Assembly: GCF_900111765.1 (NCBI RefSeq)
Contig: NZ_FOIB01000006.1
Coordinates: forward strand, 496,001 to 560,000
Reading direction: 5' to 3'
DNA: 64,000 nt
From: Myxococcus fulvus
GTDB lineage: Bacteria; Myxococcota; Myxococcia; Myxococcales; Myxococcaceae
In this document: piece after piece, positions 42,473 to 50,929 of the stretch
Numbering within the stretch: position 1 is the stretch's first letter
How the letters are laid out: each line of letters begins with the position of its first letter
Translations under genes and position numbers: made by a program
The notes under the pieces: generated by a model
What the model was told of the DNA's origin: nothing
The model's input: the letters and a program-made list of their open reading frames with translations, nothing else
Databases searched by the model: none

Positions 42473-42964
42473 ATGAGCTATCGTTTCGCTGCGCTTTGTG
42501 TGGCCGCTTTTGCAACGCAGGCCTTCGCTGAGGACTCGTCCGTCGGGCGTGAGGTCCGACTCGAATGTCCTTCAGGGACTGTGCAAAAGGGTGGTCGGGT
42601 GACCAAGGAGATCGGCGTCTACTGCGTCAAGGTCGGCTCGACGCCGCAGCGTCCCGCGCTGCATGGTCCCTACGTCGACTTCTGGGCCAATGGACAGAAG
42701 CAGTCGGAAGGCCAGTACAAGGACGGTTTCCGTTCGGGGCGCTGGACCTACTACGACATGAATGGAGTCAAGACGGGGGAGACCCAGTTCGAGCAGAACG
42801 ACTACCACGGTGCCCGCGTGGAATATCACCCCAACGGTGCGAAGAAGCTCGAGCAGACCTGGGTGAAGGGCAAGCGGGAGGGTGTGGAGACGAGCTACTC
42901 GACGGAGGGCCAGAAGGTGTCTGAGGTCCGCTATGCCGCGGACAAGCCTCTGTCTGCCCAGTAG
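42473..42964 (+). CDS. Secreted MORN-repeat protein
   Basis: A 163-aa protein with a signal peptide (SYRFAALCVAAFATQAFA|EDSS) and MORN_2-type repeats in the mature part: HGPYVDFWANGQKQSEGQY, RSGRWTYYDMNGVKTGETQF, HGARVEYHPNGAKKLEQTW, REGVETSYSTEGQKVSEVRY. These repeats form a flat beta-sheet and usually mediate binding. Two cysteines (LECPSG, YCVKVG) near the N-terminus may pair. AGGAG precedes the ATG. Stands alone between two terminators. Function unknown. Confidence 0.8.
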   Translation: MSYRFAALCVAAFATQAFAEDSSVGREVRLECPSGTVQKGGRVTKEIGVYCVKVGSTPQRPALHGPYVDFWANGQKQSEGQYKDGFRSGRWTYYDMNGVKTGETQFEQNDYHGARVEYHPNGAKKLEQTWVKGKREGVETSYSTEGQKVSEVRYAADKPLSAQ

Positions 42965-42985
42965 ACAGCTCCAGCACCTGACTGC

Positions 42986-43018
42986 AAGGGCTCTCGTCCC
43001 TCTGGGGCGAGGGCCCTT
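42986..43018 (+). terminator. Strong hairpin after MORN-repeat gene
   Basis: A continuous 15-bp stem (AAGGGCTCTCGTCCC with GGGGCGAGGGCCCTT, two T-G wobbles) and a 3-base loop, 21 bases after the stop codon. Confidence 0.7.
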
Positions 43019-43073
43019 CGTGCTTTGCGGTGGGGCTTTCCCAAAGCGGTGTGCTCGACTAGGAAGTCACAGC

Positions 43074-44177
43074 GTGAAGGCCCCCTCCCTAACCCCCGTA
43101 CTTCCGGACATTCCTGTGCGCAGCGTCGCGGAGATGGGGCTTCGCGAACTGGAGCGGATCCGGCTCATCCTGCGGGGGGGCTCCGTCATTGATTGGCGGA
43201 GAATGCATTTCCAGGTCCGGGATGAAGTGGACCGCTTTCTGCGGCTCTGTCAGCTTGACGTGTCGCGGCCATTTGATGAGGCCTGGGCTCGGATGGTGTT
43301 GGCTGACGCGGTTTCGTACTTGCGCAAGACCTACAACTATCGAGTTGCTGATGCCGTTGCTCGGCCAGAGGAGATTCATGATCTCTTCCTGCTGGCTTCA
43401 GGGGCGAAGGGCAATGCTCGACACCGGCGCATTGCGTGCGTCGTGTTGAAGGTCATGCATGTCATCCAGCACATCGAGGGAAGAGATCTGCTCTTCCGCC
43501 TGGCCATCTCCGAGGCGGAACTCGCGGAGTTGGTGACTGAGAAGGTCCTGCGGGTCGCCCAGGAGATGCATGCCAGCGGCTTGCCTATCGTGGAGTTCGC
43601 CCACTCCATCAAGACCCAGGACTCCCTGGTGACGAAGTTGTTGGCGAAGAAGGAAACGGTTGCGGCCCAGGTCTATGACCGCACGCGGTTCCGTATCGTC
43701 ACCCGGTCGCGCGAAGACTTGTTGCCTGTTCTGTACAGTCTGACGCAGCGGTTGTTCCCCTTTCACCTGGTTGTGCCGGGGCAGACCGAAAACACGTTGC
43801 TGCCTTTCAAGGGCGTGTTGAGTGAACACCCGCATTTCGAGCAGTTCATTCCACACCTGCACCTCGACAGGGACTTCGAGGACCGAGAGGACCGGAGTGG
43901 CAATAGCTTCTCGGGGAGCTCGTATCGGGCCCTGAACTTCGTGGTCGATATTCCCGTTCGAGTGGACGAGTACCTGCCGCCTCCCGACGAAGACACGCGG
44001 CCTCGGAAAGGCCGCGTGGTCATCTCACTGGTCGAATTCCAGATCGTGGATGCGGAGACTGCGCGTCAGAACGAACTGGGAGAGAACTCCCATGAGGCTT
44101 ACAAGCGGCGCCAGAGGAAGCGTGTTCTCAAGCGTTTGAGCCAAGGGCTCGTGGTCCCCAAGCGCGGGCAGCCGTAA
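43074..44177 (+). CDS. TIGR04552-like protein with RelA/SpoT-type synthetase motifs
   Basis: A 367-aa cytoplasmic protein; GTG start with AGGAAG seven bases upstream. It resembles the myxobacterial TIGR04552 family (recognised from memory). The second half carries, in the right order, the motifs of the RelA/SpoT (p)ppGpp synthetase fold. They are K180-x3-S184-x3-K188 (ATP-binding pattern KxxxSxxxK), YDRTRFRIV with Asp202 (Mg ligand), SSYRALNFVV with Tyr284 (the guanine-stacking Tyr of GYxSLH), LVEFQIVDAE with Glu321 (the EVQIRT Glu), and ELGENSHEAYK with His340, Tyr343 and Lys344. The N-terminal 170 residues are helical with no HD hydrolase motif. So it may be an alarmone synthetase or a fold relative with another job; biochemistry is inferred. 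GC near 53% in the line I counted, well below its neighbours. Confidence 0.75.
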   Translation: MKAPSLTPVLPDIPVRSVAEMGLRELERIRLILRGGSVIDWRRMHFQVRDEVDRFLRLCQLDVSRPFDEAWARMVLADAVSYLRKTYNYRVADAVARPEEIHDLFLLASGAKGNARHRRIACVVLKVMHVIQHIEGRDLLFRLAISEAELAELVTEKVLRVAQEMHASGLPIVEFAHSIKTQDSLVTKLLAKKETVAAQVYDRTRFRIVTRSREDLLPVLYSLTQRLFPFHLVVPGQTENTLLPFKGVLSEHPHFEQFIPHLHLDRDFEDREDRSGNSFSGSSYRALNFVVDIPVRVDEYLPPPDEDTRPRKGRVVISLVEFQIVDAETARQNELGENSHEAYKRRQRKRVLKRLSQGLVVPKRGQP

Positions 44178-44271
44178 CTTCAATCGCCGCTGGGTCGAAG
44201 AGCCGCGAGCAAGAGGGAGCCAGATGTCCGCGACTCCCGTCAGGAGGCGCAAAGTCAATTCCTCCGTGTAC

Positions 44272-46452
44272 TCACTGATTGAGCTTGTAGGCGAAGATGT
44301 CGGATGTTGCCCCGGTGAACTCATGCCAGGCCACCAGGGGCGCTCCCTCGGCATCAAACGCCAGCGCGGGCTTGAAGCTGCTGGTGCTTGAACCCGTCCT
44401 TGCGCTGAGCGCAGGGCCCAAACTGCTCCACTGCTCGTTCTCCCAACGCTTGACGAAGATGGCCCGCTCGGGCTGAACGAATCCGCTCCACGCCACGACA
44501 GGGCGTCCCTGCGGGTCGATTCCCAGGGCAGGAGTCTCGTTGGAGCTCTGTGCGTCATTGCTCTGGGGGGCGAGGAACTTCCAGGAGTTCCCGTCGTGAT
44601 GGGCGACATGGATGTTTCCGCTCGTCGTCCCGCGAGGAGCCTCGCTCCATGCGACATACGGATTCCCAGCCCCATCAATGGCAATGGAGGGGTCGTTCGT
44701 CCCATGGCTGCTTGTATCGGAGAGGACGGGTCCTCCGATCGGAGTCCGGTGGTTCTTGATGACCGTGATCCCGCGGTACTCGAACGTGCCGGTGCTGAGG
44801 ATGGATGTGTAAGCTGCAAACAACGTGTTCGCGCCGTAGGTCGAAAGCGATGTGCTCCACCGCTGGAATTCCTCAGTGGGAAAGGAGGTGTTGGACTCTA
44901 TCCAGGTGGAGCCATTGGGCGGGAAATGCATGCTGGTGAGGTTGTTGGAGATTCCGGTGTAAAAGTCGCCGTAGACGTAGAGGGTCCCATTCCCGTCGAT
45001 TGCAGCGGAGGCTTTGGTGCGCGCCTCACGTTGCTCTGCGATAAGTGATGGGAAGGTAGGGAGCGGTTGCCAGGAGGCATTGAGCCAACGTCGACCGTGG
45101 AAGTTGATGGTCCGCCCATCGGGCGAGAACTCTTCCCAGATGACGATGGGGATGTTGGCTCCGTCGATAGCAAGTGCAGGGCGATCTGCATGGGTCGCCG
45201 CTCCGGAATTGGCGCTCAATGCGTCGCCCAGTGCCTGCCACGTGTTCCCATCCCACTTCGAGACGTAGATATTCTTGGTCGTCCCGTCCGACTCCGACCA
45301 GGCAATGACGGGCATCCCATCCGTTCCCACCTTCATCACCACGTTCTCCGCGGGAGTGTTCCCGGGGGACGCGCTGATGGCGCCTCCCATGGGCAGCCAG
45401 AAGGGGACCGCGAAGGACCACACACCCTCCGATGTGAGGACGTTGCCCGCCTCGTCGGTGATGGGCTGCTCCGCCGTCCCAAGTCGCACGCTCACCGCCG
45501 TGGACGCGGCGAGTGACGCAACCGGGGTCAACATCAGGGTCCGTCCATCCGCTGACAGGTCCAGGATGACAGGAATGGGCACGCCGCCATCCCCGATGAG
45601 CCCCACGTTCGAAGTGCTCACGGTCGCCGCCTTCACGGCCTCGCTGAACCCCACCTCGACGCGGGTCCGAGCGCTCACCTGGGTCGCCCCGTGCGCCGGC
45701 TGCCTGCCCACGATGCTCGGCGCCGTCCGGTCCACCACCACGGTCCTCGCGACACTCGGGAACGTCGAGCCCGCTCTCGTGGCCTTGGCCACCAGCGTGT
45801 ACTCCCCCTCGGCCTCGGCCGTCGTATCCCAGGAGTACGTGTAGGGCGACGCGGTCCATGTGGTCAGCACCGTGTCTCCCTTCATCAGCTCGACCTTCTC
45901 GGCTTGTCCCCCCTGCACCGCGACCTCGACCGACAGTCCTCCATTCGTGGCGCTGTACGACGCCGAAGGCGCCACCCAGGAGACAGCCAGATCCCCCAGG
46001 GGAACGATGGTGAGCGAGACGTTCCGGTCTCGATGAAGGGCTCCAGAGATTCCACGCACCGTGAGCGTCACGGGACCGGGCGCAACCTGCTCGGAAACAC
46101 TGATGCTCAAGCTCGAGACCGTGCTCGCGCCGGGAATCGTGACCGAGGGTGCGGTGATGCCCCCCGGCGGACTCACCAACATCACCGAGACACTCCCATT
46201 GAAGCCATTCTTGCGGACGAGCGAGACCTGGAAGCTCCTCGAGCCACCCTGGAGGATCGAGTCCTCCGTGGGCATGACGGTGAGTTCGAAGTCCCCAGCA
46301 GGTTGCTCGCCTCCGTCCGAGGTTCCCCCCGCATCGGGAGGCTGCCCCGCGTCAGGGATGTCCTCGGGCCCCGCGACGTCCGGAACATCGATACAGGCGG
46401 ACAGCAGGAAGACGGCGAAGAGGGGGACGGACAGGCGAAGTCGGTTCGTCAT
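44272..46452 (-). CDS. Large lipoprotein with Ig-like and beta-propeller-like repeats
   Basis: A 726-aa lipoprotein (lipobox LSAC, Cys20). After an Asp/Gly/Pro linker come beta-sandwich domains: FELTVMPTEDSILQGGSRSF, an Ig-like part (KVELMKGDTVLTTWTASPYT) and a Big_5-type domain (APSIVGRQPAHGATQVSART...VGFSEAV). The last 350 residues are repeated blades with the pattern PALAIDGANIPIVIWEE, PSIAIDGAGNPYVAWSE, PALGIDPQGRPVVAWSG and PALAFDAEGAPLVAWHE, the signature of a beta-propeller-like surface protein. A binding or adhesion role is likely. Convergent with the RelA/SpoT-like gene. The Shine-Dalgarno is weak; the ATG chosen gives a normal signal peptide. Confidence 0.8.
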   Translation of the reverse strand: MTNRLRLSVPLFAVFLLSACIDVPDVAGPEDIPDAGQPPDAGGTSDGGEQPAGDFELTVMPTEDSILQGGSRSFQVSLVRKNGFNGSVSVMLVSPPGGITAPSVTIPGASTVSSLSISVSEQVAPGPVTLTVRGISGALHRDRNVSLTIVPLGDLAVSWVAPSASYSATNGGLSVEVAVQGGQAEKVELMKGDTVLTTWTASPYTYSWDTTAEAEGEYTLVAKATRAGSTFPSVARTVVVDRTAPSIVGRQPAHGATQVSARTRVEVGFSEAVKAATVSTSNVGLIGDGGVPIPVILDLSADGRTLMLTPVASLAASTAVSVRLGTAEQPITDEAGNVLTSEGVWSFAVPFWLPMGGAISASPGNTPAENVVMKVGTDGMPVIAWSESDGTTKNIYVSKWDGNTWQALGDALSANSGAATHADRPALAIDGANIPIVIWEEFSPDGRTINFHGRRWLNASWQPLPTFPSLIAEQREARTKASAAIDGNGTLYVYGDFYTGISNNLTSMHFPPNGSTWIESNTSFPTEEFQRWSTSLSTYGANTLFAAYTSILSTGTFEYRGITVIKNHRTPIGGPVLSDTSSHGTNDPSIAIDGAGNPYVAWSEAPRGTTSGNIHVAHHDGNSWKFLAPQSNDAQSSNETPALGIDPQGRPVVAWSGFVQPERAIFVKRWENEQWSSLGPALSARTGSSTSSFKPALAFDAEGAPLVAWHEFTGATSDIFAYKLNQ

Positions 46453-46584
46453 GAAGGTCTGCTGTGCAGAGAGTGTTCCAGTCCAGACACCTACCATGAC
46501 ACGCCCTCGGCCCGGCCGAGGCCCTCGGAGCCCCGTCCCACCCCCGGGCTCCCGTCCCGGACCCTGGACCCCCAGACAAGCGAA

Positions 46585-46621
46585 GGCCCGCGCCCCCGGA
46601 CGTCTCCGGGCGACACGGGCC
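46585..46621 (-). terminator. Nested hairpin downstream of ffh
   Basis: Outer GGCCCG/CGGGCC encloses CCCGGA-cgtc-TCCGGG. It begins about 33 bases after the ffh stop on the minus strand; the sequence beyond is only mildly T-rich. Confidence 0.45.
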
Positions 46622-46653
46622 TGGTGCTCACGGGCCAGAGAAGGCCTGACCGC

Positions 46654-48303
46654 CTACCGCTTCTTGCGGTTCTTCTTCTTGTTCTCCTTCTCCCGCTTGC
46701 GGCGCTCCTTGATGGCGTCCCGGTCCTCGCCCTTGGCGCCGGCGGCGGACGGCGGGGCGTAGCCCATCAACCGAGCCTTCGCCATGGCGGCCTGGCCCAT
46801 GGGGGGCGTGTAGCCCGGAGCCACCTGCGGCAGCTGCATGGGCAACCCCATGCCCGGCATGCCGCCGCTCATCATCTTCTCCATCATCTTCGGGTCCCCG
46901 CCGAACATGCTGGAGAGGTCCATGTTCCGCATCTGCGACAGCTGACCCAGCTGCTTGAAGCCGGGGATGCGACCCAGGAGCCCCGGGTTCTGGCCAATCG
47001 TCCCCATCACCTGCTGCATCATCCCGAACTTCTGCAGCAGCTCCCGCACGTCCTCGGGCTTGCGACCACTGCCCTTGGCGATGCGGTTCACCCGGCTGGT
47101 GTTGATGAGGTCCGGACGCAGGCGCTCGTTCACCGTCATCGAGTCGTACATCGACTCGATCTTGGTGAGCTCCTTCTCGTCCGGGTTCAGGTGCTCCGTC
47201 ATCTCGCCGAAGAGGGGGAACTTCTCCAGCAGGTCCTTGAGCGGACCCATCTTCCGCACCATGCGGATCTGCTCGACGAAGTCCTTCATCGAGAACTGGC
47301 CGGACAAGAGCTTGCGCGCGTCCTCCTCGGCCTTCTTCTCGTCGACGACCTTCTCGAAGTCCTTCATCAGGCCGACGATGTCGCCGAACCCGAGGATGCG
47401 GCCGGCGAGGCCCTCCGGACGGAACTCCTCCAGCTTGTCCATCGACTCGCCCATGCCGAGGAACTTGATGGGTTTGCCGGTGACTTCCTTGATGGACAGC
47501 GCCGCGCCACCACGCGCGTCACCGTCCAGCTTCGTCAGGATGAAGCCATCCAGCGTCAGGCGACGGTCGAACTCGGCCGCGGTGCGCACGGCGTCCTGAC
47601 CAATCATCGCGTCGCACACCAGCAGGATGTTGTCCGGGTGCACGTTCGACTTGATGGACTCCAGCTCCGACATCAGCGCCTCGTCGATGGCGAGACGACC
47701 GGCGGTGTCGATGAGCACCACGTCGCACTTCTGCTCGCGGGCGGCGGCATAGCCCCGCTTCGCCAGCTCGGGCGGCTGCACCCCGGGCTCGTGGTAGACG
47801 GGCACCTTGAGCCGCTCGCCCAGGACCTTGAGCTGGTCCACGGCGGCCGGACGGTAGATGTCCGCGGCCACGAGCAGCGGCTTGCGGCCCTGCTGGAGCA
47901 GCCGGTTGGCGAGCTTGCCCGTGGTCGTCGTCTTACCCGAGCCCTGCAGACCCACCATCATGATGCCGGACAGCTGGCCCTTGGGCTTGAGGTTCAGCCC
48001 CGTGTCCACCGGCCCCATCAGCGCCTCGAGCTCGTCGTGGCAGATCTTGATGAAGTGGTCCATCGGGCTGACCTTGCGCTTCTGGCCCGAGGCATCGGTG
48101 ATGGTGGTCTGGACGAGCTCGCCCACGGCCTTCTCGCGGACGCGGGCGACGAACTTCTTCACCACGTCGAAGGCAACGTCGGCCTCGAGGAGCGAGACGC
48201 GGATGTCGCGGAGCGACTCGTCGACCAGCTCCGGGGTGAGCTCGCTCTTGCCGGCGAGGCGGTTCTTGGCGGCGCGGAAGCCCTTGGTGACGGTCTCAAG
48301 CAT
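46654..48303 (-). CDS. ffh: Signal recognition particle GTPase Ffh
   Basis: Core protein of the signal recognition particle, which delivers nascent membrane and secretory proteins to FtsY and SecYEG. The 549-aa protein has the N helical bundle, the G domain with G1 GLQGSGKTTTTGKLA, DTAGRLAID (G3), TKLDGDARGGAALS (G4) and GMGESMDKLEEF. The C-terminal M domain is Met-rich (GFGDIVGLMKDFEKVV, RIAKGSGRKPEDVRELLQKF, MMQQVMG). The M domain is extended by a Met/Gly/Pro tail (SSMFGGDPKMMEKMMSGGMP) and a Lys/Arg end, longer than in E. coli. There is no Shine-Dalgarno before the ATG, and a TATAAA lies only nine bases upstream, raising the possibility of a leaderless message. Confidence 0.97.
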   Translation of the reverse strand: MLETVTKGFRAAKNRLAGKSELTPELVDESLRDIRVSLLEADVAFDVVKKFVARVREKAVGELVQTTITDASGQKRKVSPMDHFIKICHDELEALMGPVDTGLNLKPKGQLSGIMMVGLQGSGKTTTTGKLANRLLQQGRKPLLVAADIYRPAAVDQLKVLGERLKVPVYHEPGVQPPELAKRGYAAAREQKCDVVLIDTAGRLAIDEALMSELESIKSNVHPDNILLVCDAMIGQDAVRTAAEFDRRLTLDGFILTKLDGDARGGAALSIKEVTGKPIKFLGMGESMDKLEEFRPEGLAGRILGFGDIVGLMKDFEKVVDEKKAEEDARKLLSGQFSMKDFVEQIRMVRKMGPLKDLLEKFPLFGEMTEHLNPDEKELTKIESMYDSMTVNERLRPDLINTSRVNRIAKGSGRKPEDVRELLQKFGMMQQVMGTIGQNPGLLGRIPGFKQLGQLSQMRNMDLSSMFGGDPKMMEKMMSGGMPGMGLPMQLPQVAPGYTPPMGQAAMAKARLMGYAPPSAAGAKGEDRDAIKERRKREKENKKKNRKKR

Positions 48304-48312
48304 GGGGGGCGC

Positions 48313-48318
48313 TTTATA
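48313..48318 (-). promoter_or_regulatory. TATAAA -10-like element directly upstream of ffh
   Basis: TATAAA on the minus strand, nine bases before the ffh ATG, in a very G/C-rich setting. No recognisable -35 at 16-18 bases. If it is the -10, transcription would start at or next to the ATG. Confidence 0.3.
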
Positions 48319-48382
48319 ACAGGGGGGAGGTGGGATGCGACCGTGGAGCGCATCCCAGGCGTCGAAGAGTGAAGAGCCGACC

Positions 48383-48403
48383 CCCGGGCCCGGCTGGCCC
48401 GGG
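48383..48403 (-). terminator. Hairpin between condensation-like gene and ffh
   Basis: An 8-bp stem CCCGGGCC/GGCCCGGG with a 5-base loop in the 231-bp gap, downstream of the condensation-like gene on the minus strand. G/C-rich without a T-run. Confidence 0.4.
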
Positions 48404-48534
48404 CCGAGGCCCTGGATTCATCAACGCTCCCGGGGGGTTGGCGCATCCCCCAGGGCCCGGCGGGTGGCTTTCGGGCCACGGCCCCAGCCTGCCCGGGCAC
48501 CGGTCGAGCCGGAGGCCCCGGGCCTGTCCTTCGT

Positions 48535-49284
48535 TCAACGGACCTGATCGAGGTCCTCGAGGGTCCTTCCCCTGTGCGCGGCGTCGGTCATGCCCAGGGC
48601 CGCGAGCACGTCCTCGGCGGCGATGGGCGCACCGCGGGGGCCTCGTCGCGTGGGCGCCGGAAGGTCAGCCCCGAGCGGGCCGCGACCGACGTCGTTCGCG
48701 GAAGGCCTGGGGCGCGACTCCACGGGCGGCAGGGCGGGCGCGGGCCCTCCTCGGTGGTACGCGGCGTACAGCTCCGAGAGCTCCCACAGCAGCACCTCCC
48801 GGGGCTGGGCGTCGAGGAGGCTGGGGTGGAATCCGAGCCGCAGCACGTGCTCGTGCGCGTCGAGGACGAACAGCGTCGCCCAGACGAGGGGCGCGCCTGG
48901 GAGGCCGACCGGACGACGGGCCTCGTGGCGCAGGGACTCGGCCAATCGGGCCTCGCGCGCCTCGGAGCAGGGCGTTCCATCGAGCAGGCTGATGGTGGGG
49001 AGGACGAAGACGCCGGGCGTGTGGATGCTCGGGGTGACGTGTCCTCGTTCCACGGGGAGCGAGGCCCGCGGGGCTTCGTGTCGATGCGCCAGGGCCTCGA
49101 GCGCCAGACGCAGCGCGCGCCAGTCGAGCAGGCCGGACAGACGGAAGACGCAGGGCAGGGCGCATGGGCTCGCCGCGTCCAGAGGCCACGGCCGCTCGAA
49201 GGCCCTCCAGAGGTCCACGTGCATGGGGCGGACTTCCGACCGTCGCGGAGGCTCGGGTGCCGAGGGTGCCACGCTCCCGTTCAT
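48535..49284 (-). CDS. Half-length, degenerate NRPS condensation-like protein
   Basis: A 249-aa protein matching only the N-terminal lobe of a condensation domain: RPWPLDAASPCALPCVFRLS, WRALRLALEALAHRHEAPRA, and the active-site region LRLGFHPSLLDAQPREVLLW followed by ELYAAYHRGG. The HHxxxDG motif reads H153-P-S-L-L-D158-A, so the catalytic second His is Pro and Gly is Ala. The C-terminal lobe is absent, and the end is a charged tail (AAHRGRTLEDLDQVR). It probably cannot make a peptide bond; a binding or scaffold role, or decay of a former NRPS gene, are the alternatives. GGAGTGA is well placed before the ATG. It follows the adenylation gene by 70 bases on the same strand. Confidence 0.7.
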   Translation of the reverse strand: MNGSVAPSAPEPPRRSEVRPMHVDLWRAFERPWPLDAASPCALPCVFRLSGLLDWRALRLALEALAHRHEAPRASLPVERGHVTPSIHTPGVFVLPTISLLDGTPCSEAREARLAESLRHEARRPVGLPGAPLVWATLFVLDAHEHVLRLGFHPSLLDAQPREVLLWELSELYAAYHRGGPAPALPPVESRPRPSANDVGRGPLGADLPAPTRRGPRGAPIAAEDVLAALGMTDAAHRGRTLEDLDQVR

Positions 49285-49354
49285 GGCGACTCACTCCAGT
49301 TTCCAGGCGGGGCGAGGCCACCAGGGGCCAGGCCCGACGCGGTGGGACGACAGC

Positions 49355-50929
49355 TCAGGCGCGTTGGCGGGCGTCCTCCTGGATTCGGACGCGGTCCTTC
49401 TTCCCGGCGGTCGTCTTCGGCAGGGACTCGCAGGTGTCGATGCGGGTGGGGACCATGTAGGGCGGCAGGTAGTCCACGCAGTGCTGTCGCAGGTCCTGGA
49501 GACTGGCGCTCGCGTTGTCCTTGAGCACCACGAAGGCGCGCAGCTCTCCGCCCGCGAGCTCGTCCGGGAGCGTCAGCACGGCGCTCTCCTCGACATCCGG
49601 GTGGCGCAGCAGCACCTCCTCCACGGCGGTCAGCTCGATGAGGCGGCCCCGGACCTTGACCCGGTCATCGCGGCGGCCCAGGAAGCGCAGCACACCTCCG
49701 GCCTCCCGGGTGACGCGGTCCCCCGTCCGATAGGCCTTGGCGTGGCCTGGAATGGGGCCGAGCACCTTCCGGGTGTACTCCTCCTGTCCCCAGTAACCGC
49801 TCATCAGCGTGGGGCCCGCCACGCACAGCTCGCCCTCCTCGCCGTCCGCCGCCCTCGCGCCGTCATCCCGGATGACGAAGACCTCGTCTCCGCAGCAGAC
49901 CTTGCCGATGGGCAGGGGCTCGGGGCTCGCGAGGTCCGCGGGCGTGACGACGTGGTACGTGCAGACGTTCGTCTCGGTGGTGCCGTACAGGTTGAGGTAA
50001 CGCGGCCTGGGGAGGGTCAGCACGAGCTTGCGCAGGTACTTGTGGGGGAAGACCTCGCGGGTGAAGAGCACGGTGCGCAGGTGCGGGAAGGCATGCCGTG
50101 ACAGCTCGCCCCGGGCCTCGAGCTGGGTGAGCACCGAGGGCACGGAGTGCCAGATGGCGATCTCCTTCTTCGCGATGAAGTCCGCCAGCTCCCGGGGAAT
50201 CGCGGACAGCTCGATGGGCACCAGCACCAGCGTGGCGGCGCCCTTGGCCGTGGCGAAGAGGTCGAAGACGGACGGGTCGAAGTGGAAGGGCGAGAGGCTG
50301 GAGACGCGGTCCGAGGCGCGCACGTTCGCCGTCTGGAAGGCCCACTCGACGAAGGCCTGCACGGCGCGATGGCTGTGCATGACCCCCTTGGGGTTTCCGG
50401 TGGCGCCGGAGGTGTAGAGGACATACGCGAGGTCCTCGGGCGTGGCACGCGAGTCCTTCTCCAGGCGCGAGGTGGAGCGGGTGCGCACCTGCTCCCAGGT
50501 CAGTGTCGTCGGGCGGTGCTCCCCGGGCGGGGCCAAGGCGGTGTTCGGCTGACGTGTCCCCACCAGGATGATTCCGCGCAGGCTCTGTATCTGCTGGAGC
50601 GAGGCCTGCCAGGTGGGGGTGGTGAGGATGGCCGCGAGCGCGCAGTCCCTCGCGATGAACTTCAGGCGCCACTCCGGCGCGGAGGGGTCGATGGGGACAT
50701 AGGCCGCGCCGGCCTTGAGGATGCCGAACAGGCCCACCACGGCCTCGAGCGACTTGTTCAGGTGGAGTCCCACGCGCGCGCCCCGGCCGATGCCGAGCTC
50801 CTGGAGCGTGCGGGCCACCTGGTTCGAGCCTGCGTCGAGCTCCTCGTAGGAGATGGCTCGCTCACCGTCGATGACCGCTGTCCGTCGAGGGGCCGCTTGC
50901 GCGCTGTCTTCAAGGTACTGAAACAACAT
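49355..50929 (-). CDS. Stand-alone amino-acid adenylation enzyme
   Basis: A 524-aa ANL-superfamily enzyme that activates an amino or aryl acid as its adenylate. Core motifs are complete: LKAGAAYVPIDP (A2), YVLYTSGATGNPKGVMHSH (A3), FHFDPSVFDLF (A4), NLYGTTETN (A5), GELCVAGPTLMSGYWG (A6), YRTGDRV (A7), GRRDDRVKVRGRLIEL (A8), LPKTTAGKKDR (A10, with the catalytic Lys). There is no carrier-protein or condensation domain attached. The FHFDPSVFDLF region recalls single-domain enzymes that load free carrier proteins, such as prolyl- or D-alanyl-activating ones; the substrate cannot be read safely. GGAG lies ten bases before the ATG. Forms a unit with the downstream half condensation gene. Confidence 0.88.
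   Translation of the reverse strand: MLFQYLEDSAQAAPRRTAVIDGERAISYEELDAGSNQVARTLQELGIGRGARVGLHLNKSLEAVVGLFGILKAGAAYVPIDPSAPEWRLKFIARDCALAAILTTPTWQASLQQIQSLRGIILVGTRQPNTALAPPGEHRPTTLTWEQVRTRSTSRLEKDSRATPEDLAYVLYTSGATGNPKGVMHSHRAVQAFVEWAFQTANVRASDRVSSLSPFHFDPSVFDLFATAKGAATLVLVPIELSAIPRELADFIAKKEIAIWHSVPSVLTQLEARGELSRHAFPHLRTVLFTREVFPHKYLRKLVLTLPRPRYLNLYGTTETNVCTYHVVTPADLASPEPLPIGKVCCGDEVFVIRDDGARAADGEEGELCVAGPTLMSGYWGQEEYTRKVLGPIPGHAKAYRTGDRVTREAGGVLRFLGRRDDRVKVRGRLIELTAVEEVLLRHPDVEESAVLTLPDELAGGELRAFVVLKDNASASLQDLRQHCVDYLPPYMVPTRIDTCESLPKTTAGKKDRVRIQEDARQRA

Noticed and set aside
45691..48372. 893-codon plus-strand open frame
   Set aside because: Runs antisense through the propeller lipoprotein and ffh; no ribosome site and no domain.
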